Below, one piece after another: positions 1 through 8,858 of a stretch of 64,000 bases of DNA (position 1 is the first letter of the stretch; every line of letters begins with the position of its first letter). The notes under the pieces are model-generated. The model worked only from the letters and a program-made list of their open reading frames with translations. It did not search any database and was not told where the DNA came from. Source of the DNA: Sternotherus odoratus (lineage: Eukaryota > Chordata > Testudines > Kinosternidae); contig JAVMKO010000001.1 in NCBI GenBank assembly GCA_032164245.1, forward strand, positions 291,945,041 to 292,009,040, given 5' to 3'. A program made the position numbers and the translations under genes.

Positions 1-149
1 CAACTCCCACGGAGTCCCCTGTGTGCAGAGCCCCCGCAGAGGGGCTTATGTAGGATGGCAAAGGGGAGGCAGCACAGTGAGGTGAAGGTCATATCCCCGT
101 GGGGGCTGAGAGTTTGTACTTGGACACATGAAGTGGTGGAGAGACTTCT

Positions 150-420
150 GTCCATTGAAACCTATTAAATGCTTAGTATTCCCATAGCACATAGAGATCC
201 CATTGTACTAGGTGCTGTACAAACATACTGAGGCAGTCCCTTCCCCAGAGGGAGGATCATGACCCCCCACTTTACACATGGGGAGCTGAAAAAGAGAGAG
301 ATTAACTGACTTGCCCATGATCATACATGGAGTCTGTGGCAGAGCCAGGAACCAAGCCCAGATTTCCTGGTTCTCAGTCCTTCAGCACAAGATCATCCTT
401 CCTCTCTAACGCCCTTTAGT
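150..420 (-). mobile_element. MIR/CORE-SINE copy with 3' tail
   Basis: Reads on the minus strand as a tRNA-derived MIR-type SINE. The plus strand shows the reverse complement of the promoter and core region ('gacttgcccatgatcatac', 'ggcagagccaggaacc'), preceded by the tail segment 'ctaggtgctgtacaaac'. The same tail-core order recurs at many places in this window. No coding capacity is expected from this family. Confidence 0.8.
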
Positions 421-842
421 GACCCCACCATGTTCATTGTCCTCTGTGACGTTGGGATGATCAAGCTTGTGCTGCTGCTGTGTGCTGACATGAGCGACTG
501 CACCATTTCTGGGCTTTGTTGGAGAGTATGGTCTAGTCTGACCTTGCTCTGCAGAGCTTCATTGGTCCGAGCTGTGATTCTCCCGCCCCGTGTGCTTTAC
601 AGTGGGAAATTACAGCTGAGAAAGAAATAGGCTGTTTTCCAGCAAGATCTAGAAAGCAAGGGAGAGTCAGTGATGCAGAGAGCTACGGAGAATGGATTTC
701 TGCTCTAGTTCAAAAAAAAAATCACAACAGTACTCTAGAGGGTAATGGCCCCAAACTCAACAGCATGCACTAGTGTTAACACAGAGTTTGAGACTCTGGC
801 ACTGCAGCTAGCCGGAGCTGCAAGGGAGAGGTTCTCATGCCA
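421..842. other. Unique sequence, no gene recognised
   Basis: An open frame of 66 codons at 430-630 has no recognisable domain. I see no repeat, splice-site-bounded exon or RNA gene here. Confidence 0.5.
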
Positions 843-891
843 CGTTAGTCTCTAAGGTGCTACAAGTATTCCTCGCTTTCTTTATGATTTT
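843..891 (+). mobile_element. PLE terminal fragment
   Basis: 'gttagtctctaaggtgctac' followed by a pyrimidine-rich stretch matches the sense-strand end of the Penelope-like elements at 5890-6790 and 17745-17803. Only about 50 bp survive, with no visible target-site duplication, so this is a truncated relic. Confidence 0.75.
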
Positions 892-1139
892 ATAGAGAGT
901 CCGAGTGGCATCCAGTGTTCGACAAGCCGAAAGAGTGTGAAAGGAAGTAAAAGACACAAGATCCATTAAGAAAACTTTCCCCTTTACACAGGGCTCTTTT
1001 ATGATATTAAAAATAACTGTGTTTCAACCTGGTTGTGGCCAACACACATTCTAACATGGCCGAGGGTTGCCTGGGTAGGCAGAATAAAAACCGTGTTAGA
1101 AAGCCATGCGTTAGCCTAAATACTGTGCCCAGAACAGGT
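892..1139. other. Unique sequence, nothing recognised
   Basis: Moderately AT-rich sequence between a PLE relic and a MIR copy. No gene or repeat could be identified. Confidence 0.45.
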
Positions 1140-1440
1140 AAGTTATTATTAATTGCCTTGTAGAAGTGGCTAGATGTCCCAGCTGAGAGCAGGGTCCCTC
1201 CATGCTAAGCGGTCTACAGACATATAGTGAGAGACTGTCCCTGCCCTCAAAGTTTACAGTCTAATAGACAAGACATGCCAAGGGTGGGCTGAAGAGGGTT
1301 TGATTACCCCCATTTTACAAATGGGGCCCTGACGCATAGAGAGCGATATGCCCGGGTCAGAGGTGGAGAACTAAGGCCAGAACTCTTCAATCCCAGTCCA
1401 GCGCTCAAACCACAAGGCTGTTCTTCCTCTCTGTGTTGAT
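1140..1440 (-). mobile_element. MIR/CORE-SINE copy
   Basis: On the plus strand the order is tail ('gactgtccctgccctcaaag', 'ttacagtctaatagacaag'), then core ('cattttacaaatggggccct') and the reversed tRNA-like head ending near 1435. This is a nearly full-length but diverged copy in reverse orientation. Confidence 0.8.
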
Positions 1441-1619
1441 TGTCGAGGCCTTTGGTGCTCTGGGGCTAGCACGGAACTGTTCTTTGTTGCCGTCGGTGTT
1501 ATTAGTGGGTTGATATAAACTGGGAGGCAAAGGGATGTCTGTGGTTGTCAAGAGAGAAAGCAATCAGTTAGCCCTGTGAGATCTGTCGAAAGCATCATGC
1601 AGCTGTGTCACCTGTGAAC

Positions 1620-1705
1620 ATTGGACCCCACTGTGCCTGGCCTGTACAATCACAGGCCCAGATGACAGTCTGTGCTCCAAGGAGCTTGCAGTCCAAGTGA
1701 TGGGC
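1620..1705 (-). mobile_element. MIR-type 3' tail fragment
   Basis: 'gaccccactgtgcctggcc' and 'ccaaggagcttgcagtcc' match the tail segment seen at 200-235 and 1230-1265. Only the tail is present. Confidence 0.6.
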
Positions 1706-2178
1706 ATGCTAGAAATTCCCAGGAAGACAGACACGAGGCTGAACCATTTTGGAACTGAAAACACTAAAACGGTTCTTTTAAAAAGGCAGTTTCCACAGGA
1801 ATTTTTCAAAATCATGGGAAAACAGCCATTTTCTAGACCTTATAAAAGGTCACTTTTGCCAGACCTACATTTTTGGGCCAGACTTTGCAGTTCAGCACCC
1901 CTTGACCCAGTTCAGCACAAATGACCATGGGCAGAGATGGGAACCCGGAGAAACAGTCCCCTCTCGGTGTACTCTGAACCAAGGGCAAGCTAGAGGGATT
2001 TGCTGTGCAGGAACTTAGACTGTCTCGGGAATGAAGGCTGCCAGAAAGCAGGGACTGGGCACGGAGCAATCCGGAGCAGGACAAACGGTGCTGGTTCCTC
2101 GGGGTATTGAAGGGCGCAGAGTCGCTTGATGCTGCCATTGGAGACGTTCAGATTGCAGCGTGCACCTCGACGGTGGAG
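1706..2178. other. Unique sequence, nothing recognised
   Basis: Overlapping short open frames on both strands (75 and 101 codons) show no protein family signature. No repeat identified. Confidence 0.45.
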
Positions 2179-2319
2179 TACCGTGTTTCCCCGAAAATAA
2201 GACAGTGTCTTATATTAATTTTTGCTCCCAAAATTACATTACATTATATTACAGCGAGAGCCAAAACTGGAAGTACGTCTTATTTTCGGGGGATGTCTTA
2301 TTTTCGGGGAAACAGGGTA
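2179..2319. mobile_element. Short TIR transposon (MITE), TA-flanked
   Basis: The left end 'taccgtgtttccccgaaaat' and the reverse complement of the right end (2295-2319) match over about 25 bp with one mismatch. Both ends begin with TA, as expected for a TA target duplication of a Tc1/mariner-type or similar transposase. A near copy of the terminal motif ('gtcttattttcggggg') is also repeated internally at 2276-2293. The element is 141 bp and cannot encode a transposase. The superfamily is inferred from the TA flanks only. Confidence 0.8.
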
Positions 2320-3194
2320 GCAGCGTGATTGTGATGTCCGCGCCGCAGGGAATAAAACAGAAAAGAACAACAACTTGTCATGATCCAGTGCAACCCCAGC
2401 TGCCCGGTCTCTTCCCCAGCTAGTGCCGTGCGGTGCCTCCCCGGCACTCTTCCTCTCAATTATAACTGACCCCTCCTGCTAGACGCTTTCCCTGCTAGAG
2501 CCCTCGGGGCTATAATTGTGCATTGACTTATACCCGGTATGATGCTACCGGAGCCAGTGGGATTGCGCTGGGTTTGTGCAGGAAGTGGCCTGGCTCTGCT
2601 CTCAGTTCCACGGGGGGTGAAGCTGGAACAACTCCACCGAAGTCAGAGAAGCTCCACTTCCCGCCCATCACCTCTAAGCCGGGCCCCGTGTTTAAAAGAG
2701 CGGAGGGCTTCAGGAGACATCCCGCGGCATTACGGGAGCTCAGTTCATGTGAAGGGAGTGGCAGGTTTGTGGGTAGGCTCAGGAGATGTGCTACAAAAGC
2801 CACCCAGAGCGTACCGGAGGTTATCCAGTGCTGCGGTCTGGGGGACTGAGTTACCTGCCCTCTTAGCGTGGCATGAGCTGCCACCCACGGTACAGAAAGT
2901 GAAGCCAACAGCACGAACTCCAGGAGCCGGCACTGTGAGGATGATCTCGTTCCGTTCTAAGCTATGCGGAAAAGGCTGAGACACAGCTGAGCCCATGGCG
3001 CAGTTCGGGGCGGAAGAGAAGGGAGAGTCAAAAGTTACTGGATGATTGATCGCACTTGCTCTCCGAAGCTGGGCGCTCCGAAGCTGCGGCTGCTCTCCCG
3101 GCAGCTGGGTAACTTATTCCAAAGTCAAAGTGGGTTAAGCGCATCCAGACACAGCTCATCAGAAATAGGCCTGCCAGAATAACTCCCCACGTAG
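2320..3194. other. GC-rich unique sequence
   Basis: Several overlapping open frames (up to 146 codons) lie on both strands at 2523-2996. Mutually overlapping frames of similar length with no motif indicate GC-rich noncoding sequence rather than a gene. No repeat recognised. Confidence 0.45.
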
Positions 3195-3290
3195 ACCAGT
3201 CCTAAGTGACTTACCCGGGGTCACACAGGAAGTCAGTGGCAGAGCTGGGGATCAAACCCAGGGCTCTGGCTAGTACCTTAACCACTGGCC
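3195..3290 (-). mobile_element. MIR/CORE-SINE fragment
   Basis: 'ggtcacacaggaagtcagtg' followed by 'gatcaaacccaggg' and 'ccttaaccactgg' is the reverse complement of the tRNA-like head of MIR. The core and tail are lost. Confidence 0.8.
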
Positions 3291-4429
3291 GGCCCTTTCC
3301 GTGGCTGTTGTGTAGAGGTTGTTTAAGGGGGGTACAGCAAACCCTGGCCTAGCGACGTCCCTGCTGCCTGGAGCTCAGCAAAGGGGCCTCACTTTTCCCA
3401 GCTGCTACAGAGACTCCTCAGAGCCATCCCCCAGAGCAAATCCTCCAGAGCTGAGGCTAAAAGGCGGCTTTATCTCTGCTCCCATTCCTGGGTAAGCCCA
3501 CTGTAAACACCTCCTTTATAAGGTGCACCTGCCTGCAGCCGATGGATTCCTGCCAGCCGGAGGCCATGTTACCTTCCTGGAAGCGGGCGGGTGGGTGGGG
3601 GAGGAGAGGGCGTCTGGAGCGTGCTCCCTCTGGCTTCCCTCCTTCAAACAGCTGTCCCCACATGGAGGAGAAGGGAACGGGGCGGGCGAGCTCTGGCTCA
3701 GCCGTTCTCATGGCACGGCTGGCCCCGGGCCATGGAAACCTCAGCAGACGGCAGAAATAGATCAGTGGGAACGCGAGGGACTGAGTGTGCCGGGAGGGGG
3801 TTGGTTTGCAGGAAGATCTGACTGCCAGACCCACTGCCACCCCGCACCCGCCTTCCCCTTCCCGCGCGCCTGGAGGAGGGCTAGCACTTCGAACCAGCAC
3901 AAAGCAGAGCCCACCGGGCTACGGGTGCTCAGAGCACGGAAACAGGCTGCCGGCGGCTCGGTGATTCTCCACCGGCCTCGGCATGATGAGGGCCGCCAGC
4001 CGGAATTCCTTTAGTGCCAGACCGCGATCACGATGGCCCCAGCCCAAGCCCCGGTGCTGAGCCAGAGTGGGTTGAGAATGGACACCGAGGGGAAGCAGAG
4101 CCAGTTGGCAGAATCTGATGTCCCCATAAATCTGCCCCACCTCCCTTCACGTGCTACACTCCTCAGCTTTGCTTTGGAACAGGGATGTGCAAAGGGGGGA
4201 AGGAGATGGTTAGGGTTAGAGTCCAGACAGTGACATGGGTCTGCAAGCCTGCCTGGTACAGAGGGAGTGCCCCCCCCCCCGGGTGGTCTCAGAATCAGTT
4301 CCCTCCAGGGGGGCTCCTCAGGATTGGACCCTGGGGAACAGACTGGCTTGCAATTCTCTCGCAAGGTGCACAGGTGGAAACTGAGGGCAGAGTGCAGCCC
4401 CCTTGTTTTTGCAACAACACTCTGCAAAT
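3291..4429. other. GC-rich unique sequence
   Basis: No gene or repeat recognised. A run of C at 4270-4280 is the only low-complexity feature. Open frames of 140-163 codons overlap on both strands and lack any domain. Confidence 0.45.
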
Positions 4430-4560
4430 CACTCATTATGACAGTAGCACCTAGAGACCAATATTGTGGTTGTGTTGTGCTGGAGCTGTATGAAACAAAC
4501 TAGAGAGGGAGTTTTGGCCCTGAAGAATTTACAGTCTAGGTAGATGAGAAGAAGGGGAGA
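4430..4560 (-). mobile_element. MIR-type 3' tail fragment
   Basis: 'tgtgctggagctgtatgaaac' shortened by decay, followed by 'tgaagaatttacagtctagg', matches the tail of the copies at 150 and 1140. Diverged. Confidence 0.65.
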
Positions 4561-5659
4561 TGGTTTGCTGTGAATTAAAACATCCTTTTCTGGGATTGGG
4601 TAGCTCCTTTATTCCAGCCAACCAATAGAGGCATGAATTATATTCATAGTCTGTGTGTAGTTTCCATCTTCAATTCTTAATTAAGCCCCACAATGTCCCT
4701 AGGGGAATACTGTAACCATTTTACTGATGGGTAAACTAAGGCAAATGGGTTAGGGTCAACCTTCTCAAACTTGGGCATCTAAAACCACAGATAGGTACTT
4801 AAATAAGTGAGCTTATTTTCAGCTCTGTTGAGCACATGCAGTGTCTGTTGACTTGGATGAGAGCTGAGATTGGAAATCAGGCTGTTTATTTAGGTGCCTA
4901 ATCATGGATGTAGGTTTCTAACTTGAGGCCAGCCACCAAGTTTGACCAGTTAAGTGACTTCTTCAAGGACACATGCAACGTCAGTGATGGACTGAGGAGT
5001 AGAATCTCACTGTCTCTGATGCACCTATCGTTATAGTATCTGATCATCCCAAGCCCTGATTCCCTATTCATCCTGTGCAACTTCCTTGTTAATTTCAATG
5101 CAATCATCTGAGAGAGAGAGAAGGAACCTACCCCCTCCCCAACCCTTAGTCACTCCTCTTGCAAGAAACTGCACATCCTGCCCTAAACAAGACCTCAGAC
5201 AGATCACAGCTGTCCTGCCCAGTGGACTATTTTTACCATCTAAACCAACATTCTCATTGTTCTGTGGTTGCGTGGGTGGAACAGAAAGCAGTATATATTT
5301 TGTTCCCTCTGTGGCTGATTCTGGTTTTCGCTCCAAGCAGCTGCAAACAGCGCCACAGCTCCTCCTCTCTGAAAAGAGATTTTCTGTGGCTGGAGTGGAA
5401 GCAAACCCCAAAGAAGTGGGGGTCCTTGTGTTTCCGCTGGGACCATAAAATAGCGAAGAGGCTGGATCAAAGAGAACAGCAAGCTCCATGGAAGAGCACA
5501 GAGCACTTTTGGTGCTGGTGGATGAAAGTAAATAAACACTTGTTCTCGCCTCCCCTCCGCCGCGTTTGCTTCTTGTTTTTAGGCATGGTAACCAGGCAGA
5601 TGTTTTAAAGGGAAGAGACAGGAACAGGGAGTCACTGAAATAAGATAGCGAGGCTTAGC
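4561..5659. other. Unique sequence with very old repeat traces
   Basis: Around 4715-4760 a faint MIR-like core ('gatgggtaaactaaggcaaa') can be seen. The remainder holds short open frames of up to 149 codons on both strands without any recognisable domain. Confidence 0.4.
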
Positions 5660-5800
5660 CTGGAGATGGGGGCTGCGTAGTCTAGGGGATAAGGCGTTGG
5701 TTGGCAAGTTAGAGGATCTGGGTCTCGAGGATCTGGGTCTCTTCCAAGTGCTCCGTGACCTTGGGCTTTGTTTCCCCTGTCACCCTTTATCAGTCTCTTC
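5660..5800 (+). mobile_element. MIR/CORE-SINE copy
   Basis: The tRNA-like head 'gtagtctaggggataaggcg' is followed by 'gatctgggtctc' and the core 'gtgaccttgggctttgtttc'. A 15-bp unit containing 'gaggatctgggtctc' is duplicated in tandem at 5712-5741, inside the head. Confidence 0.75.
5712..5741. repeat. 15-bp perfect tandem duplication in a SINE
   Basis: 'gaggatctgggtctc' occurs twice without a gap. It probably arose by slippage after SINE insertion, because other MIR copies in the window have one unit. Confidence 0.85.
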
Positions 5801-5973
5801 TATTAGTAAGAGTCATAGAGTTTAAAGTCAGAAGGGACCATTATTAGATGACCTAATCTGACCTCTTGTATATCACAGGCCAGAATGTGTTTCAGAGTGG
5901 CAGCCACCTTAGTCTGTATCAGCAAAAACAACGAGGGGTCCTTGTGGCACCTTAGAGACTAACACATTTATTT

Positions 5974-6011
5974 GGGCATAAACTTTCGTGGGCTAGAACC
6001 CACTTCATCAG
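5974..6011 (-). ncRNA. Hammerhead-ribozyme-like fold in PLE terminus
   Basis: On the minus strand CTGATGA (6011-6005) is followed by a 5-bp stem GTGGG/CCCAC (6003-5999 with 5992-5988) closed by a 6-nt loop, then GAAA (5987-5984). In sister copies the next bases form a short stem AGC/GCT with loop TTAT, followed by a cleavable-type base. This is the box order of a hammerhead. Hammerhead motifs are known in PLE terminal repeats. Two cautions apply: one unpaired A sits between CTGATGA and the stem, and no helix I partner is obvious. Here the short stem is partly decayed, so activity is doubtful. Confidence 0.45.
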
Positions 6012-6179
6012 CTGCATGGAGTGGAAAATACAGGAGAAGGTCGAAATACATGAAAAGATGGGAATTGCCTTTCCACGTGTGAGGTCAGTCTAACGAGACA
6101 ATTCCAGTTCTGCAGTTTCACGTTGGAGTCTGTTTTTTTGTTGCAGAATTGCCACATTTAGGTCTATTATTGAGTGACC

Positions 6180-6735
6180 AGGGAGATTGAAGTGTTCTCT
6201 CCTACTGGGTTTTCAATGTTATAATTCCTAATGTCAGATTTTTGTCCATTTATTCTTTTGCGTAAAGACTGTCCGGTTTGGCCAATGTACATGGCAGAGG
6301 GGCATTGCTGGCACATGACAACATATATCACATTGGTAGATGTGCAGGTGAATGAGCCCTGATGGTGTGACGGATGTGGTTAGGTCCTATGATGGTGTCC
6401 CTTGAATAGATATGTGGACAGAGTTGGCACCGGGGTTTGTTGCAGGGTTTGGTTCCTGAGTTAATGTTTTTGTTGTGTAGTTGCTGGTGAGTATTTGCTT
6501 CAGGTTGGGGGGTCGTCTGAGGACTGGCCTCTCCCCCAGGATCTGTGAGAGTGAGGGATCGTCCTTCAGGATAGGTTGTAGATCCTTTTAGTTGGGGGCT
6601 GTAGGTGACGGCTAGTGGTGTTCTGTTACGTTCTTTGTTGGGCCTGTCCTGTAGTAGGTGACTTCTGGGTACCCTTCTGGCTCTGTCAATCTGTTTCTTC
6701 ACTTCACCAGGTGGGTACCATAGTTTTAAGAACAC
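6180..6735 (-). pseudogene. PLE polyprotein C-terminus with GIY-YIG endonuclease, frameshifted
   Basis: The longest open segment is 135 codons (6735-6328) and ends at a premature stop shortly before the GIY motif. Its first part (WYPPGEVKKQIDRARRVP) corresponds to the region after the reverse transcriptase thumb. The cysteine-rich CxxxxCxxC linker lies at about residues 97-106. The GIY-YIG domain continues one frame away from 6331, showing IY and YIG with the following arginine-rich helix (QSLRKRING). An extra A near 6195 causes a second frameshift just before the conserved HFNLPGH-like segment. The enzyme would nick the target to prime reverse transcription. As preserved it cannot be translated as one protein. 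Confidence 0.82.
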
Positions 6736-6892
6736 TTGATAGAGATCCTGTAGGGGTTTGTCTCTGTCTGAGGGATCAGAGTAAATGCGGCCAGATCATG
6801 TCACCCAGTTACCCCTGTACTGAGCCTACTCACTTGTGACTGCTCAAAGCATATCTTCCAGAAAGCCAGCCAGTCTTGATCTGAAGCCATCA

Positions 6893-7178
6893 CGGGGACA
6901 TCTACACTGCAAACAATAACCCTGTAGCACTGAATCTGAGCCCAGGTGAGCTGGCTTGGGCTTGCATGGCTCATGCCCCAGAGCTAATACCAATAGACAT
7001 GCTCGCTGGGGCTGGAGTGTGAACGCTGAGACCCACCGCCCTCGCCAGGTCTCGGAGAACAGCGAGGCTGCCATTTTTAGCCCCGCAGCACAAGCCCCGC
7101 GAGTGCGAGTCTGTTGACCTGGGCTCTGAGACTCGCTGTCCTGGGTGGGAGGTTTTTTTGCAGTGTAGACATACCCTA
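6893..7178. mobile_element. TIR MITE, 'gtctacactgc' family A
   Basis: The left end 'ggggacatctacactgcaaac' is abbreviated by one mutation relative to the right end, which reads inward as 'tagggtatgtctacactgca'. Interior halves are themselves imperfectly palindromic ('gggcttgcatggctcatgcc' versus the GC-rich right half). Length is 286 bp with no coding capacity. It sits inside a CR1 tail whose sequence resumes exactly on the right side. A second degraded member lies at 20880-21119. Confidence 0.8.
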
Positions 7179-7271
7179 AGAGATGGAGAATCCCCCCCTT
7201 TCCCTCTGTAGTTTGTTCCAGCGGCTAATCACCCTCATGCTTAAAAAGGTGTGCTTTTTTTTACCGATTTG

Positions 7272-7372
7272 AATTTGTTCTTTGGGGCAGGGATTGTCTC
7301 TTACTATGTACGCCCGGTGCCGAGCCCTGATTTCAACGGAGGCCTCCAGGGACCATTGTAATACAAATCATA
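7272..7372 (+). mobile_element. MIR-type 3' tail fragment
   Basis: 'ggggcagggattgtctctta' and 'gggaccattgtaatacaaat' match the sense-strand tail seen at 30540 and 58600. It directly follows the CR1 remnant. Confidence 0.75.
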
Positions 7373-8334
7373 AGACTCCCTAGCCAAAAGATCTGTGCAA
7401 ACACGTCCTCCCAGCCGCTTCCCTACGAACCTGCCTTTGTTCGAGGCCGCTATTTAACCAGGTAGCAAACGCCCCAGCGAGGTGCCGGATCGTTATCAGC
7501 TGCCCTGCAATGCAGGTTTTTTTGATAACTCTGTCTCTTAATTGGAAACACTCTCCCCTGGTTTGCAGCATTTGAAGAGCTCTTATCTGTGCAGGAATCA
7601 CATTCAGTTTAAATGGCTGTTCTACAGGCAACTAATCCCAGTTCTGCTTTGATTCTGCAGAGCTGGGCGGGCGGGCGGTGCAGGGGGCAGCTGAATTCGT
7701 GTGCTTTCCTACGCCCCGGTCACTGTCGGGGGTGCTTTGCTTATTCGGTTTCTTCTTTTTATGTTTTGTTGGCTAAGGCTCCTTACTGAATTAGGCGGTT
7801 GGATGGGTTCTCTCTGCCTCTCACATTGAGGAGGAGTGGATCTGACTCAATGTTTCTGTCTATACTAGACTTACTTTCATCTACTACCAGTGCAGGTCCA
7901 ATGGGGAAGTTAGGTGCAAAAGCTCCCAGGGTCTTAACCAGCATCCTTTCCCCTTGCTCAGAGCAGATGGAGAAGACGTAGGCTCTAGTTCTCTTCTTAC
8001 TCACATGGGTGCAAATCAGGAGTAATTCAGCTGAAGTCACTGCGCGGGGTCACTGCGCAGGTGTCTGTTGTGGCCTGGGTGAGATAGATGGAGAACATTT
8101 GCCCGCGTTCAGTAGCCCTCAGGTTTGTGCTTCCAGTTGTGTGGTCTGGCGCTTGAACGCTGTGCTGGAACGGAAAGCCTTGATTAACACTGGCGGACCT
8201 GCAGGCTGGTTTTACGACTCTGGCTCTGCTGCTGGGTTTATCTTGCTTTATTTCTTTGTTGCCGTATTTATACATTTTGGTTTTGTTAAAAAAGGACAGA
8301 CCTGCAAGGAGCTTTTGATACGACAGGATCTAGC
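7373..8334. other. Unique sequence with GATA motifs
   Basis: No repeat or exon recognised. The block 7440-7630 holds three GATA-type motifs and an E-box next to one of them, which makes it a candidate regulatory element (listed separately). From 7995 to 8045 a short recurrent segment ('gcaaatcaggagtaattcag') of unknown family occurs. Confidence 0.45.
7490..7590. promoter_or_regulatory. Candidate GATA/E-box cluster
   Basis: Within about 100 bp of non-repeat sequence lie TTATCA (7493-7498) overlapping the E-box CAGCTG (7497-7502), GATAAC (7524-7529) and TTATCT (7583-7588). Such spacing is found in tissue enhancers bound by GATA factors with bHLH partners. Short motifs occur by chance, so this is only a candidate. 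Confidence 0.25.
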
Positions 8335-8462
8335 CCTCATCACCCAAAGCACTTCACCAAGGAGGTAAAAATCACTCTCCTTTTACAGATGGAGACAGCG
8401 ATGTGCCCACAGTCCCTGGCAGATCTGAGAGCAGAACCCACACCTCCTAACTCACAGGCTTG
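8335..8462 (-). mobile_element. MIR/CORE-SINE fragment
   Basis: 'ccttttacagatggagacag', 'gtgcccacagtccctggcag' and 'gcagaacccacacctcctaac' (shortened by decay) follow the reversed core-to-head order of MIR. Confidence 0.7.
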
Positions 8463-8742
8463 TGCGCTGTATTGCAGGCCTTTGTATTGCAGGCTTCCTG
8501 TAATAATGCGATATAGGGTATCTCGAAGCGTGGCTTTCCTGGGTGGATGGAATCGAAACCTGCAGGGAGGCATAAACAATTCCTTGAAGTTCATCTTTAC
8601 CCGGCTCTCCATGTGGACGCTTGAGAACCTGCCTTCCTGGCAGCCTGCTCTCTGCCCTCTAGGCTTGCAAGGAAATCCCTGTGCAGAGATTCAAGACTCA
8701 AGAGCATTGTGGAGAGCTAGCCTGGTGGGTGGTGATGTTTCC

Positions 8743-8858
8743 CACGGACTCAAAGCCAGTCTGCATTTGGAGGGAGGAGCTAATAGAGGAGGCACGTGGC
8801 CACGGACTCAAAGCCAGTCTGCATTTGGAGGGAGGGGCTAATAGAGGAGGCACGTGGC
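8743..8858. repeat. 58-bp tandem duplication, one mismatch
   Basis: Unit 8743-8800 is repeated as 8801-8858 with a single difference (gaggagcta versus gaggggcta). The unit begins 'cacggactcaaagccag' and ends 'ggaggcacgtggc'. The identity of 57 in 58 bases implies a recent duplication. It is a good candidate for copy-number variation. Confidence 0.95.

Larger units (their letters stand above)
5890..6790 (-). mobile_element. Penelope-like retroelement (PLE), 5'-truncated
   Basis: Read on the minus strand, this holds the C-terminal part of a PLE polyprotein followed by its 3' end. The segment 6735-6328 encodes a basic linker with the motif CNKPRCQLCPH, typical just upstream of the PLE endonuclease. 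The GIY-YIG endonuclease follows in another frame (6331 to about 6226), with IYVVMCQQCP and MYIGQTGQSLRKRING. The 3' noncoding end carries 'agtctctaaggtgccacaag' and reaches 5890. PLEs insert by target-primed reverse transcription using this nuclease. The copy lost its reverse transcriptase core by 5' truncation and has at least two frameshifts, so it is dead. It interrupts a CR1; the flanks 'ccagaatgtg' and 'ccagatcatg' may be a decayed target duplication. Confidence 0.88.
5806..7268 (-). mobile_element. CR1 LINE 3' end, split by two insertions
   Basis: Three collinear minus-strand pieces form one CR1 tail: 5806-5889 (ends 'cagaagggacca', 'cctaatctgacctcttg'), 6791-6892 ('cccagttacccctgtactga', 'gcatatcttccagaaagc') and 7179-7268 ('agagatggagaatcc', 'tttgttccagcggctaatc'). 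A PLE (5890-6790) and a TIR MITE (6893-7178) separate them. The piece lies downstream of the reverse transcriptase and is noncoding. CR1 assignment follows from the known reptile and bird CR1 3' sequence. Confidence 0.8.
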
